A DNA stretch of 64,000 bases from Roseisolibacter agri (GCF_030159095.1 NZ_BRXS01000001.1:806001-870000), one strand, 5' to 3'. Positions 16,265 to 25,021 are shown, counted from the first letter of the stretch. Notes: generated by a model not told the origin, from the sequence alone. Translations and numbers: made by a program.

Positions 16265-17485
16265 GTGACCGCACCCGCCACCGCGCCCGCGACGCACGAC
16301 CGGCTGCCCGCGCTGCTCGACGCGATCCGGGCGTTCCTCGCGGCGCGCGTGCTGCCGCTGGAGCCCGAGCTGCTGCAGCGCGAGTTCCGCGACCTGCTGC
16401 CGCGGCTCGCCGCGCTGCGCGCCGAGGTGAAGGCGCAGGGGATGTGGGCGCCGTTCCTCCCGGCGTCGCTCGGCGGCCTGGGGCTGTCGCTGGCCGAGTA
16501 CGCGGAGGTGAGCGCGGTGCTCGGCACGTCGCCGGTGGGGCACTACGTGTTCAACTGCCAGGCGCCAGACGTGGGCAACATGGAGCTGCTGCACGCGCAC
16601 GGCTCGCCCGCGCTGCAGAAGCGCTGGCTGGCGCCGCTGGTGGCGGGCGACGTCCGCAGCTGCTTCTCGATGACGGAGCCGGAGTTCCCCGGCTCCAATC
16701 CCGTCTGGATGGGCACGCGCGCCGTGCGCGACGGCGACGAGTACGTGGTCACGGGCCGCAAGTGGTTCACGTCCAGCGCCGACGGCGCCGCGTTCGCGAT
16801 CGTGATGGCGGTGACCGATCCCGACGCGCCGCCGCACCGCCGCGCGTCGCAGATCGTCGTGCCGATGGACGCGCCCGGCGTGCGGCTCGTGCGCAACGTC
16901 CGCATCATGGGCGAGGCCGGCAGCGACTGGGCGAGCCACGCCGAGGTGCAGTACGAGGGCGTGCGCGTGCCCGTGGGCAACCGCATCGGGCGGCAGGGCG
17001 AGGGCTTCGCGCTGGCGCAGGAGCGGCTGGGGCCCGGCCGCATCCACCACTGCATGCGCTGGATCGGCATCTGCGAGCGCGCGCTGGACCTGATGTGCCG
17101 CCGCGCCGTCTCGCGCGAGCTCTCCCCCGGGAAGCCGCTCGGCCTCCAGCAGCAGGTGCAGTTCTGGATCGCCGAGAGCCGCAGCGAGATCGACGCGGCG
17201 CGGCTGTACGTGCTGGACACCGCGCGGCGCATCGACGCCGAGGGCGCGGCCGCCGCGCGCGACGCGATCAGCGGGATCAAGTTCCACGTCGCCGGCGTGC
17301 TGCAGCGCGTGCTCGACCGCGCCATCCAGGTGCACGGCGCGCTGGGCGTCACGGACGACACCCCGCTCGCGTACTGGTACCGCCACGAGCGCGGCGCGCG
17401 CATCTACGACGGCGCCGACGAGGTGCACAAGGCCAGCCTCGCGAAGCGCATCCTGAAGCGCTACGGGATGGAGGCGCGCGAGTGA
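16265..17485 (+). CDS. Acyl-CoA dehydrogenase, ACAD10/11 or LvaC type
   Basis: 406 residues, a complete acyl-CoA dehydrogenase: N-terminal helices (WAPFLPASLGGLGLSLAEYA), FAD/substrate-binding CFSMTEPEFPGSNPVWMGT, the middle beta domain GRKWFTSSADG and a C-terminal helical domain with QVHGALGVTDDTPLAYWYRH and RIYDGADEVHKASLAKRIL. GTG at 16265 is used because the earlier GTG at 16254 is out of frame. It overlaps the kinase gene downstream by 4 bp. In 4-hydroxy-acid breakdown (Pseudomonas lva genes, animal ACAD10/11) a kinase phosphorylates the 4-hydroxyacyl-CoA and the dehydrogenase-like partner converts it onward; this pair fits that role. Confidence 0.9.
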   Translation: MTAPATAPATHDRLPALLDAIRAFLAARVLPLEPELLQREFRDLLPRLAALRAEVKAQGMWAPFLPASLGGLGLSLAEYAEVSAVLGTSPVGHYVFNCQAPDVGNMELLHAHGSPALQKRWLAPLVAGDVRSCFSMTEPEFPGSNPVWMGTRAVRDGDEYVVTGRKWFTSSADGAAFAIVMAVTDPDAPPHRRASQIVVPMDAPGVRLVRNVRIMGEAGSDWASHAEVQYEGVRVPVGNRIGRQGEGFALAQERLGPGRIHHCMRWIGICERALDLMCRRAVSRELSPGKPLGLQQQVQFWIAESRSEIDAARLYVLDTARRIDAEGAAAARDAISGIKFHVAGVLQRVLDRAIQVHGALGVTDDTPLAYWYRHERGARIYDGADEVHKASLAKRILKRYGMEARE

Positions 17486-18561
17486 TCGACGAGCCGCGCG
17501 CGGTCCGCCGCGGCGAGGAGCTGGACCCGGCGCCGCTCGCCGCCTTCCTCGCGCGCGCGGCGCCGGGCTGGGAGGACGTGCGGCCGGAGATGCTGGACGT
17601 CGCGCAGTTCGGGAGCGGCTTCTCGAACCTCACGTACCTAGTGCGCGCGGGCGGCCGCGAGCTGGTGCTGCGCCGGCCGCCGCGCGGCGTGAAGGCCGGC
17701 AGCGCGCACGACGTGCTGCGCGAGCACCGGCTGCTGACGGCGCTCCGCCCCGCGTTCGGGCGCGTGCCGCGCACCGTGGCCGCGTGCGACGACCCGGCGG
17801 TGCTCGGCGCGCCGTTCTACGTCATGGAGCGCGTGACGGGCGTGATCCTGCGCGGCGCGCCGGGCGAGCCGGTGCCGGAGGCGGCGACGATGCGCGGGCT
17901 CGCCGAGCGCTTCGTCGACGAGCTGGCGGCGCTGCACGCGCTGGACTGGCGCGCGGCGGGGCTGGGCGAGCTGGGCCGTCCCGAGGGCTACGTCGCGCGG
18001 CAGGTGGACGGCTGGTCGCGGCGCTGGCTTGCGGCGCGCACCGGCGACGTGCCGAGCATCGAGCGCGCGGCCGCGTGGCTCGCCGCGCAGCGCCCGCCGG
18101 ACGGTGGCGCGTCGGTCATCCACAACGACTTCAAGTACGACAACCTGGTGCTCGATCCGGCGGACCTGACGCGTGTGGTCGCGGTGCTCGACTGGGAGAT
18201 GGCGACCCTCGGCGATCCGTTGATGGACCTCGGCACGAGCCTGGGGTACTGGGTCGATCCCGACGATCCGCCGGCGCTGCGCGCGCTCCGGCTGGGGCTC
18301 ACCGCCGCGCCGGGAAATCTCACGCGCGCGGAACTCGTGGCCCGCTACGCGAGTATATCTCGTCGCGACGTCGGGGACGCGCTCTTCCACTACGTGTTCG
18401 GGCTGTTCAAGCTCGCGGTGGTGGCACAGCAGATCTTCGCGCGGTACGTGCAGGGCCACACGCGCGATCCTCGCTTCGCGGCGCTCGACGGCGCGGTGCG
18501 CGCGCTCGGCGGACTGGCCGAGCGGGCGATCACCCTCGGGCGCATCGACCGGCTGGGGTGA
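17482..18561 (+). CDS. Phosphotransferase of the ACAD10/11-LvaA type (APH fold)
   Basis: 359 residues. The aminoglycoside-phosphotransferase-like kinase fold is complete: nucleotide loop FGSGFSNLTYLV, VLRRPP with the ATP lysine position occupied by Arg, the catalytic loop H214-N-D216-F-K-Y-D-N221 and the metal-binding LD237WEMATLGDPLMDLG. Together with the preceding acyl-CoA dehydrogenase it matches LvaA/LvaC and the fused animal ACAD10/11, so the substrate is more likely a hydroxyacyl-CoA than an antibiotic. Starts at a GTG overlapping the dehydrogenase stop (GTGA). Confidence 0.87.
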   Translation: MIDEPRAVRRGEELDPAPLAAFLARAAPGWEDVRPEMLDVAQFGSGFSNLTYLVRAGGRELVLRRPPRGVKAGSAHDVLREHRLLTALRPAFGRVPRTVAACDDPAVLGAPFYVMERVTGVILRGAPGEPVPEAATMRGLAERFVDELAALHALDWRAAGLGELGRPEGYVARQVDGWSRRWLAARTGDVPSIERAAAWLAAQRPPDGGASVIHNDFKYDNLVLDPADLTRVVAVLDWEMATLGDPLMDLGTSLGYWVDPDDPPALRALRLGLTAAPGNLTRAELVARYASISRRDVGDALFHYVFGLFKLAVVAQQIFARYVQGHTRDPRFAALDGAVRALGGLAERAITLGRIDRLG

Positions 18562-18853
18562 CGGCGCGGCGTCGCGATGCGGAGCGATGCATCGCGTATC
18601 TCGCATCACACGCCGTTACCTGCACGTCGGTCGATCGTGTTTCATGCGCGCGCTGCGCGCGCTATATTTCAGGCAACTCGAGCGGTCGGTCGGGAAGACT
18701 CCTGTTTTGACCCGACACTCTTGAAGCCGGGCGTCGTTCCACATCCCGTTGACGTCATGCCCCAGTGCGGGGAAGGCGGAAGGCGGGGGGCCGGTCGCCC
18801 AACTGATGCAATGCATCGGGGCTTCAAAACAACCTTCCCGGCAGGCTCTCGAG
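18562..18853. other. Non-coding stretch with two GATGCATC-type palindromes
   Basis: No convincing gene lies between the kinase stop and DUF1206. The region has a perfect 12 bp palindrome GCGATGCATCGC (18584-18595), a related one GATGCA-A-TGCATC (18805-18817), and the -10-like block TATATT (18663-18668), which is unusually AT-rich for this genome but has no good -35. A long hairpin follows at 18854. Confidence 0.45.
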
Positions 18854-18894
18854 CCACGCGGCCCGCATCCGGTTCTCCGGCGCGGGCCGCGTGG
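18854..18894 (+). terminator. Strong hairpin in the gap before DUF1206
   Basis: CCACGCGGCCCGC (18854-18866) and GCGGGCCGCGTGG (18882-18894) form a perfect 13 bp stem with a 15 nt loop, followed by CGTTTCGT. It lies 290 bp after the kinase stop, so it may end either that transcript or an independent short RNA. Confidence 0.55.
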
Positions 18895-18993
18895 CGTTTC
18901 GTGCGGCCCATCCTCAGGTCCCGCCGCCGCGCTGGCGCGTTCCTTCCCTAGTGGGCGTCCGTATCCCGAGACGAGCACCCACCGGAGGCACGC

Positions 18994-19866
18994 ATGGGCC
19001 AGAACGTGAACGGCATGCTGGGAGACGCCGCCCGCCAGGCGGCGGGCGGCGCACGGCGGGCGATCGGCGAGAGCGCGCCGTGGCTGACGCGCGCCGCGCG
19101 GCTGGGCTACGCGGCGCGGGGCGTGGTCTACGTCACGCTCGCGCTGATCGCGCTGCAGGCCGCGCTGGGCCGGCGGCAGGCGGAAGGGCAGCGCGGTGCG
19201 CTGCGCGAGATCGCGTCACAGCCGCTGGGGCAGTTCCTGCTCGTGGTGATCGCCATCGGCCTGCTGGGCTACGCGGCGTGGCGGCTGATCGAGGCGGCGC
19301 GCGGCGCCGAGGGCGAGGGGAGCGACGCGAAGGGGATCGGGCTCCGGCTCGCGCACGCGGGCAGCGGGTTGCTGTACGGCTCGCTCGCGATCCAGGCGAT
19401 CCGTCTCCTGCAGGGCGCGGCCCAGGACACGAGCGACGAGACCCGCACCGAGCACTGGACGGCGCGGCTGATGGCGCTGCCGTGGGGGCGCCTGCTCGTC
19501 GCGGCGGTCGGGATCGGCATGCTCGTGTACGCCGGCCAGCAGATGCGGAAGGCCTTCAAGGGGAAGGTCGTCCGCCACCTGGACCTGCGCGAGCTGGGGC
19601 CGGACGCGCGGCGCAACGTCCTGCGTCTGGGGCAGTTCGGCACCGGGGCGCGTGCGGTGGTCTTCGTGATCGCGGGCGCGTTCCTGGTCCTCGCGGCGCG
19701 AAGCAACGACCCGACCCAGGCGGCCGGGCTGCCCGGCGCGCTGGAGGCGCTGCAGGCCGCGCCGTGGGGCCCATGGCTGATGGGGCTGGTGGCGCTGGGG
19801 CTGCTCGCGTTCGGGCTCTTCCAGATCGTGCAGGCGCGCTACCGCGTGCTGCAGCCCGTGGACTGA
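18994..19866 (+). CDS. DUF1206 family membrane protein
   Basis: 290 residues with six predicted membrane helices arranged as three repeats of a two-helix unit; each repeat starts with a motif like RAARLGYAARGVVYVTLALI (around residues 33, 125 and 209). This repeat pattern defines DUF1206, whose function is unknown. A GGAGG lies 6-10 bp before the ATG. The next small membrane gene at 19986 is separated by a hairpin. Confidence 0.85.
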   Translation: MGQNVNGMLGDAARQAAGGARRAIGESAPWLTRAARLGYAARGVVYVTLALIALQAALGRRQAEGQRGALREIASQPLGQFLLVVIAIGLLGYAAWRLIEAARGAEGEGSDAKGIGLRLAHAGSGLLYGSLAIQAIRLLQGAAQDTSDETRTEHWTARLMALPWGRLLVAAVGIGMLVYAGQQMRKAFKGKVVRHLDLRELGPDARRNVLRLGQFGTGARAVVFVIAGAFLVLAARSNDPTQAAGLPGALEALQAAPWGPWLMGLVALGLLAFGLFQIVQARYRVLQPVD

Positions 19867-19934
19867 GGCGGACTCGGCGGTGCGCGCCGCGTGGTTGCGC
19901 GCGCACGATTCCTGAAGCAGCGTAGGCCCAGGAC

Positions 19935-19956
19935 GCCCGGCCCCTCCCGGCCGGGC
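19935..19956 (+). terminator. Short GC hairpin after DUF1206
   Basis: GCCCGGC (19935-19941) and GCCGGGC (19950-19956) form a 7 bp stem with an 8 nt loop, 69 bp after the DUF1206 stop and 30 bp before the next ATG. No T-run. Confidence 0.4.
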
Positions 19957-19985
19957 GCGCGGGTTCCCCAACGGAGGCGCGGACC

Positions 19986-20246
19986 ATGAACTCGACCGTC
20001 GCGATCCTGATGGGCGTGCTCTCGCTGGCGGCGATCTTCGCGGCGATCCGGGTGAACGGGCGCTCCGAGGCGGGGCGCCGCGCGGCGCCCGGCTACATCG
20101 TCTTCGCGTTCGGCGCGGCGACGCAGGGCGCGACCCTGCTGCGCGACACGTACAGCACGACGCTCGCAGTCATCGCCACGGTGGCGCTGCTGGTCGGCCT
20201 GGGGATGATCGCCCGCGGTTGGGCGACGCGATCCGCTCCGGTCTGA
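19986..20246 (+). CDS. Small membrane protein of unknown function
   Basis: 86 residues with three hydrophobic segments (about 5-22, 36-50 and 60-78). An ACGGAGGCG ribosome-binding site precedes the ATG. I do not recognise a family. It follows DUF1206 in the same direction and could be cotranscribed with it. It is converging with msrB; a shared hairpin separates them. Confidence 0.65.
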   Translation: MNSTVAILMGVLSLAAIFAAIRVNGRSEAGRRAAPGYIVFAFGAATQGATLLRDTYSTTLAVIATVALLVGLGMIARGWATRSAPV

Positions 20247-20263
20247 CGCGACGGCGCACGCGG

Positions 20264-20301
20264 CACGGCCCCCGGTATCCGCGAGGACGCCGGGGGCCGT
20301 G
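20264..20301. terminator. Bidirectional terminator between convergent genes
   Basis: CACGGCCCCCGG (20264-20275) and CCGGGGGCCGTG (20290-20301) form a 12 bp perfect stem with a 14 nt loop. It lies between the stop of the small membrane protein (20246) and the stop of msrB (20323), so it can serve both. Confidence 0.7.
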
Positions 20302-20322
20302 TCACGTTCGGTGGTCGCCGGA

Positions 20323-20763
20323 TCAGTCGCGCAGCGGCGGCAGCGGCTCCCCCAGGGGGACGAAGGTCAGCGCGACGCCGTTGTTGCAGAAGCGCTGGCC
20401 CGTGGGCGCGGGGCCGTCGTCGAACACGTGGCCCTGGTGGCCGCCGCAGCGCGCGCAGTGGTACTCGGTGCGCGGCCAGAAGAGCTTGAAGTCCTTCTTG
20501 GTGCCGAGCGCGCCCGGGATCGGCGTGAAGAAGCTCGGCCAGCCCGTGCCGCTGTCGTACTTGGCGTCGGTGCTGAAGAGCGGCGCGTGGCAGGCGGCGC
20601 AGACGTAGGTGCCCGCGCGCTTCTCGTCGTTGAGCGGGCTGGTGCAGGCGCGCTCGGTGCCCTCCTCGAACAGCACCGTGTACTGCTCGGGCGTAAGCAC
20701 GCGGCGCCACTCCTCGTGCGGCTTCTTGAGCTGGGGCTCGCCGGTGGCGAAGAGTTCTGGCAT
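20323..20763 (-). CDS. msrB: Peptide-methionine (R)-S-oxide reductase MsrB
   Basis: 146 residues, no signal peptide. It repairs methionine-R-sulfoxide in proteins. The catalytic Cys is C126 in RFCNNGVAL; the zinc-binding pairs are CAAC (YVCAACHAPLF) and CARCGG (YHCARCGGHQGHVF); YDSGTGWPSFF is the MsrB substrate loop. The ATG at 20763 is preceded by GAGGT. A hairpin (20785-20809) separates it from the fad operon upstream, so it is transcribed on its own. Confidence 0.95.
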   Translation of the reverse strand: MPELFATGEPQLKKPHEEWRRVLTPEQYTVLFEEGTERACTSPLNDEKRAGTYVCAACHAPLFSTDAKYDSGTGWPSFFTPIPGALGTKKDFKLFWPRTEYHCARCGGHQGHVFDDGPAPTGQRFCNNGVALTFVPLGEPLPPLRD

Positions 20764-20784
20764 CGAGACCTCGGGTGCGAAAGC

Positions 20785-20809
20785 GGGGCGCCGGACCGTC
20801 CGGCGCCCC
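20785..20809 (-). terminator. Terminator of the fadN-fadA operon
   Basis: GGGGCGCCGGA (20785-20795) and TCCGGCGCCCC (20799-20809) form an 11 bp perfect stem with a 3 nt loop. On the minus strand it begins 38 bp after the thiolase stop and is followed by GCTTTC. Confidence 0.7.
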
Positions 20810-20846
20810 TTCTGTTAGTGCGCGAGGCGTGTCGCGGTTCCCCGCG

Positions 20847-22022
20847 TCAGGCTGCCTCGACCTGGAAGATGCCGGCCGCGCCCATGCCGCCGCCGACGCA
20901 CATCGTCACCATCCCGATGCCGCCGCCGCGGCGGCGCAGCTCGTGGATCAGCTGCGTCGTGAGCTTCGCGCCCGTCGCGCCCAGCGGGTGGCCGAGCGCG
21001 ATCGCGCCGCCGTTGACGTTGACCTTCGAGAGGTCCATGCCGAGGTGCCGCGCGACGGCGAGCGCCTGCGCGGCGAACGCCTCGTTGAACTCGAACAGGT
21101 CGATGTCCGAGAGCTGCATGCCGGCCTTCTTCAGCGCCTTCGGGATGGCGTTGATCGGCCCGACGCCCATGATGTCCGGATCGATGCCGGCCACCGCGTA
21201 GGTCAGCAGCCGTGCCAGCGGCTTCGCGCCCACCGACTCGGCCTTCTCGCGGCTGGTCACCACCAGCGCCGCCGCGCCGTCCGAGTACGGGCTCGCGTTG
21301 CCGGCGGTGACGGTGCCGTTCGTCTTGAACGCCGGCCGCAGCTTGCCGAGGCCTTCGAGCGACGTGTCGGCGCGCGGCAGCTCGTCACGGTCGAAGACGC
21401 GGTCGGTCACCGTCTTCTTCGCGCCGTTCCACGTCACGTCCTGCACCGGCACGCCGACGATCTGGTCGCCGAACACGCCCGACGCCACGGCCTTCGCGGC
21501 CTTCTGCTGGCTCTCGAGCGCGAACTGGTCCTGGTCCGCGCGGCTCACGCCGAAGCGCTCCGCCACGCGCTCCGCCGTGAACCCCATGCCGATGTAGCTC
21601 TCGGTCATCTCGGGGTGCAGGCGCGTGTGGTAGCCCGACATCGGCACCTGCGACATCATCTCGACGCCGCCGGCGACGACGACGTCCTGCATCCCCGCGA
21701 TCACCGCCTGCGCGGCGCTGGCGACGCTCTGCAGCCCGGAGGAGCAGAAGCGGTTGATGGTGGCGGCCGACGCGTCGACCGGGAAGTTGGCCTTCAGCGC
21801 GGCCTGGCGCGCGACGTTGAGCCCCTGCGACGCCTCGGGCATCGCGCAGCCGAGGATCACGTCGTCGATGTCGCGCGGGTCGATGCCGCTGCGGTGCACG
21901 GCCTCGCGCATCGTCAGCGACGAGATGTCGATCGGCGAGACGCCCGCGCGCGCGAGCGCGCCGTCGGCCTTGCCCTTGGCGACCGCGGTACGGACCGCGG
22001 AGACGATCACGGCTTCGTGCAT
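20847..22022 (-). CDS. fadA: Acetyl-CoA acyltransferase (thiolase) of fatty-acid beta-oxidation
   Basis: 391 residues. It cleaves 3-ketoacyl-CoA with CoA to release acetyl-CoA. The active site residues are all present: C93 in INRFCSSGLQS, His in NGGAIALGHPLGATGAK and the second Cys in VTMCVGGGMG; NEAFAAQ carries the conserved Asn-Glu-Ala. Its ATG lies 2 bp after the stop of fadN, so the two enzymes form one operon and probably one complex, like B. subtilis FadN-FadA. Confidence 0.94.
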   Translation of the reverse strand: MHEAVIVSAVRTAVAKGKADGALARAGVSPIDISSLTMREAVHRSGIDPRDIDDVILGCAMPEASQGLNVARQAALKANFPVDASAATINRFCSSGLQSVASAAQAVIAGMQDVVVAGGVEMMSQVPMSGYHTRLHPEMTESYIGMGFTAERVAERFGVSRADQDQFALESQQKAAKAVASGVFGDQIVGVPVQDVTWNGAKKTVTDRVFDRDELPRADTSLEGLGKLRPAFKTNGTVTAGNASPYSDGAAALVVTSREKAESVGAKPLARLLTYAVAGIDPDIMGVGPINAIPKALKKAGMQLSDIDLFEFNEAFAAQALAVARHLGMDLSKVNVNGGAIALGHPLGATGAKLTTQLIHELRRRGGGIGMVTMCVGGGMGAAGIFQVEAA

Positions 22023-22024
22023 GG

Positions 22025-24439
22025 TCAGTTCCTCAGGGGCTTGCCGGTCTTCAGCGTGTACGTGATGCGCTCCTGCGTCTTCTCGTTGCCGAGGAGCTTG
22101 AGGAACGACTCGCGCTCGAGGTCGAGGATGTCCTGCTCCGTCACCATGCGCGGCGGGCCGTCCCCGCCGCACAGCACGTACGCGATCTCGTGGCCGATGG
22201 CGACGTCGTGCGCGCTGGCCTGGCCGGCCTCGTGGAAGGAGAAGAGCGCGTACGACAGGTTGCCCATCCCCTCCTTGCCGAGCGCGCGGATGGTGCGCGG
22301 CGTCGGCGCGACGTAGCCCGGCGCGAGGTCGAGCACGCGCGCCTTTGCGTCGGCGATCAGGCGGTCGCGGTTCATCGAGATGCGGTCGTGCGCGCGCAGG
22401 AAGCCGATGCGCCGCGCCTCCAGCGCGCTCGTCGACGTCTGCGCGGTGGCGATGATCCTGAAGGCACGCTTCACCGCCTCGAACGGATCCGCCTCCTCGT
22501 ACGGCTCCAGCTCCTTGGTGAAGCGGAAGAGCAGCTCCTTCGTGCCGCCGCCGCCGGGGAGCAGGCCCACGCCCGCCTCGACGAGGCCCATGTAGAGCTC
22601 CGCGTGCGCCTGCACGGCGTCCGCGTGCAGCGTGAACTCCGCGCCGCCGCCGAGCGCCATGCCGGCCGGCGCGACGACGACGGGGAAGGGGGCGTAGCGG
22701 ATGCTCTGCGTCGCCTGCTGGAAGCGATGGATCGACTTGTCGATCAGGTCCCACATGCCGGCGATCACCGCGCCCGTGCTCTCCGCGAGGTCGGCGCCGG
22801 CGCTGAAGAACTTGGGATCGTCGTTGCCGATCACGAGGCCCGCCATGCCGTCGCGCTCCACGCGCTCCAGCGACGTCGCGAGCAGGTCGAGCACCTTGGA
22901 GCCGAGCGAGTTGGACTTGCTGCGGAACTCGAGGAGCGCGACGCCGTCGCCGAGGTCGAGCAGGCGCGCGCCCTCGTTCTGCGCCAGCACCTTGCCCGGC
23001 TGCGCCGCGACGCTCGACAGCCGCAGATTGCCGGCGATCGGCGCGACGGGGCGATACGTGCCGTCGAAGCCGAGCACCTCCTCGCCCTGCGCGCCCTGGC
23101 GGTAGAACGAGCCCTGGGCCTTCCGCAGCAACTCGGGGACCTCCTCGCCGCGCTTCTCGAACTCGGCGCGCAGGAAGTCGAGGCCGAGCATGTCCATGAC
23201 GCGGAACGGGCCGGCCTCGTGGCCGTAGCCCCACTCCATCGCGCGGTCCACGCTCGGGATGTCGAACGCGAGCGACGGCGACGCCGTGAGCGCGTAGCGC
23301 GCGTTGTCGAGCAGCGTCGCGCGCAGGAAGTCGCCGTACTTGCCCGGCAGCGTCTTGAGCCCCGCGATGCGCTGCGGGAGCGGCGCCTTGATCGCGGCCT
23401 TCAGCTCGGGCGTCTCCAGCCGCTGCTGGGGCACGTACTGGTTGGCGCGGAAGTCCCAGGTCTGGATGTCCTTGCCGACCTTCTTGTAGAACCCGCCCTG
23501 CGTCTTGTCGCCCAGGCGCTTCTCGGCCACCATCTGCTCGAACCACGCGGGGAGCGGGAAGCGCTCGCCGGTGGCCTGCGCGAGGCCCTTCGTGACGTGC
23601 ACCAGCACGTCGATGCCCGACAGGTCGCCCGTGCGGAACGTCGCCGACTTGGGGCGGCCGAGCAGCGCGCCGGTGAGGCCGTCGACCTCGTCGATCGTGA
23701 GGCCGAACTCCTCCATGCGCGCGATCGTGCGGTTCATGCCGTACACGCCGAGGCGGTTGGCGATGAAGCCCGGCGCGTCCTTGCTGACCACGACGCCCTT
23801 GCCGAGCAGCGTCTCGCCGAACGCGCGCACGCTGTCGAGCACCGCGGGATCGGTGTCGGGCGTGGGGATCAGCTCCAGCAGGTGCATGTAGCGCGGCGGC
23901 GCGAAGAAGTGCGTGCCGAGGAAGTGCTTCCTGAACCGCTCGCTGCGCCCCTGCGTCAGCACCTGCATCGGGATGCCCGACGTGTTGGACGAGACGATCG
24001 CGGTCGGCTTGAGGATCGCCTCGAGCTTCTCGTAGAGCGCCTGCTTGGGGCCGGGCTGCTCGATGATCGCCTCGATCACGAGGTCGCAGTCCTTCAGCAG
24101 CGCGAGGTCGTCCTCGGTGTTACCGGTGCGGACGAGCGCCGCGCGGTCGGCGTCCATGAAGGCGGCCGGCTTCCCCTTGAGGAGCTTCTGCACGGCGCCC
24201 CTGGGAATGGCGCCGCGGTCGGGCCCCTCGGCCGGGATGTCGAGCAGGACGACGGGCAGGCCGGCGGAGGCGGCCAGCGCGGCGATGCCGCTGCCCATGG
24301 TGCCGGCGCCGATGACGCCGACGGAGCGGATGCGCGGGCGGGCGGCGGGCGTCGGCGTGGCTTCGCCGAGGTCGAAGCCGAGGTCGAGGCCGGTGAACGC
24401 CGTTCGGCTGGGTCCGGCCGTGGAGGTCTCTTGGGACAT
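22025..24439 (-). CDS. fadN: 3-hydroxyacyl-CoA dehydrogenase / enoyl-CoA hydratase, FadN-type
   Basis: 804 residues. The dehydrogenase half comes first: the Rossmann loop VGVIGAGTMGSGIAALAAS (about 41-60), SSNTSGIPM and GTHFFAPP, then the helical domain with DAPGFIANRLG; the hydratase-like half lies after about residue 490 (FSAGADL and MALGGGAEFTLHAD oxyanion region, GLLPGGGGTKELL). This domain order is that of FadN, opposite to E. coli FadB. It carries out the second and third steps of beta-oxidation. No acyl-CoA dehydrogenase gene follows, unlike B. subtilis fadNAE. GAGGAG lies about 12 bp before the ATG. Confidence 0.93.
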   Translation of the reverse strand: MSQETSTAGPSRTAFTGLDLGFDLGEATPTPAARPRIRSVGVIGAGTMGSGIAALAASAGLPVVLLDIPAEGPDRGAIPRGAVQKLLKGKPAAFMDADRAALVRTGNTEDDLALLKDCDLVIEAIIEQPGPKQALYEKLEAILKPTAIVSSNTSGIPMQVLTQGRSERFRKHFLGTHFFAPPRYMHLLELIPTPDTDPAVLDSVRAFGETLLGKGVVVSKDAPGFIANRLGVYGMNRTIARMEEFGLTIDEVDGLTGALLGRPKSATFRTGDLSGIDVLVHVTKGLAQATGERFPLPAWFEQMVAEKRLGDKTQGGFYKKVGKDIQTWDFRANQYVPQQRLETPELKAAIKAPLPQRIAGLKTLPGKYGDFLRATLLDNARYALTASPSLAFDIPSVDRAMEWGYGHEAGPFRVMDMLGLDFLRAEFEKRGEEVPELLRKAQGSFYRQGAQGEEVLGFDGTYRPVAPIAGNLRLSSVAAQPGKVLAQNEGARLLDLGDGVALLEFRSKSNSLGSKVLDLLATSLERVERDGMAGLVIGNDDPKFFSAGADLAESTGAVIAGMWDLIDKSIHRFQQATQSIRYAPFPVVVAPAGMALGGGAEFTLHADAVQAHAELYMGLVEAGVGLLPGGGGTKELLFRFTKELEPYEEADPFEAVKRAFRIIATAQTSTSALEARRIGFLRAHDRISMNRDRLIADAKARVLDLAPGYVAPTPRTIRALGKEGMGNLSYALFSFHEAGQASAHDVAIGHEIAYVLCGGDGPPRMVTEQDILDLERESFLKLLGNEKTQERITYTLKTGKPLRN

Positions 24440-24667
24440 CGTGGGGCGGCGCTCCTCAGGTGCGAGGTCAGGGCGGGCGGCGCGGGCGCGCTCGCCGGCC
24501 CGCGAAACATCCCACCCGGTCCGCGCCGACGGAAGGGCCCGATCGGGTGATGGACGGCACCGATCGGGCGCGTCGGGCCCGTCGACCCGAGAACCTAGGG
24601 CACGCCCGTTGCCTTGGTGGAAGGCGCCCCGGCGCAATCGTGCGACGGGCCCTCCAGGAGAATCGAT

Positions 24668-24931
24668 ATGACGCTGCTTACTTGGCTCATCGTTGGACTG
24701 GTCGCCGGACTCCTCGCCTCGTTCGTGATGGGCGGTGTCGGCTACGGCCTGATCGGTGACATCATCATCGGCATCATCGGCGCGTTCGTCGGCGGCTGGC
24801 TGTTCAGCGCCCTCGGCGTCGCGACGCCGCTCGGCGGTCTCGCGGGCACCATCCTCGTCGCGTTCATCGGCGCGGTCGTCCTGCTGTTCGTCCTGCGCAT
24901 GATCCGCGGCGGACGTCGACGGGTGGTGTAA
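24668..24931 (+). CDS. GlsB/YeaQ/YmgE family stress membrane protein
   Basis: 87 residues, very hydrophobic and glycine rich, with three membrane segments: LTWLIVGLVAGLLASF, the GDIIIGIIGAFVGGWLF block and an IGAVVLLFVLRMI end. This is the pattern of the transglycosylase-associated (YeaQ) family, small inner-membrane proteins induced by stress. CCAGGAGAA precedes the ATG. The gene is divergent from fadN, 228 bp away, and ends at a strong terminator. Confidence 0.88.
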   Translation: MTLLTWLIVGLVAGLLASFVMGGVGYGLIGDIIIGIIGAFVGGWLFSALGVATPLGGLAGTILVAFIGAVVLLFVLRMIRGGRRRVV

Positions 24932-24961
24932 CTCTCGTCCGCTCGTAGCACACGCAGTACG

Positions 24962-24997
24962 GCGAAGGGCCCGGTGCGATTGCACCGGGCCCTTCGC
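24962..24997. terminator. Strong bidirectional terminator
   Basis: CGAAGGGCCCGGTGC (24963-24977) and GCACCGGGCCCTTCG (24982-24996), extended by an outer G-C pair, make a 16 bp stem with the 4 nt loop GATT. It sits between convergent stops at 24931 (+) and 25022 (-). Confidence 0.8.
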
Positions 24998-25021
24998 ACG
25001 TTCACGCGGGTCGCGCGGCGC

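Noticed and set aside
17482-18561. Aminoglycoside resistance kinase
   Set aside because: It has the APH fold, but coupling to an acyl-CoA dehydrogenase points to hydroxyacyl-CoA metabolism.
18577-18951. Possible 124-residue gene in the gap before DUF1206
   Set aside because: No ribosome-binding site, basic low-complexity translation, and a 13 bp hairpin runs through it.
22190-24550. Plus-strand open frame of 786 codons opposite fadN
   Set aside because: Antisense to a well-defined beta-oxidation enzyme; its composition is typical of a shadow.
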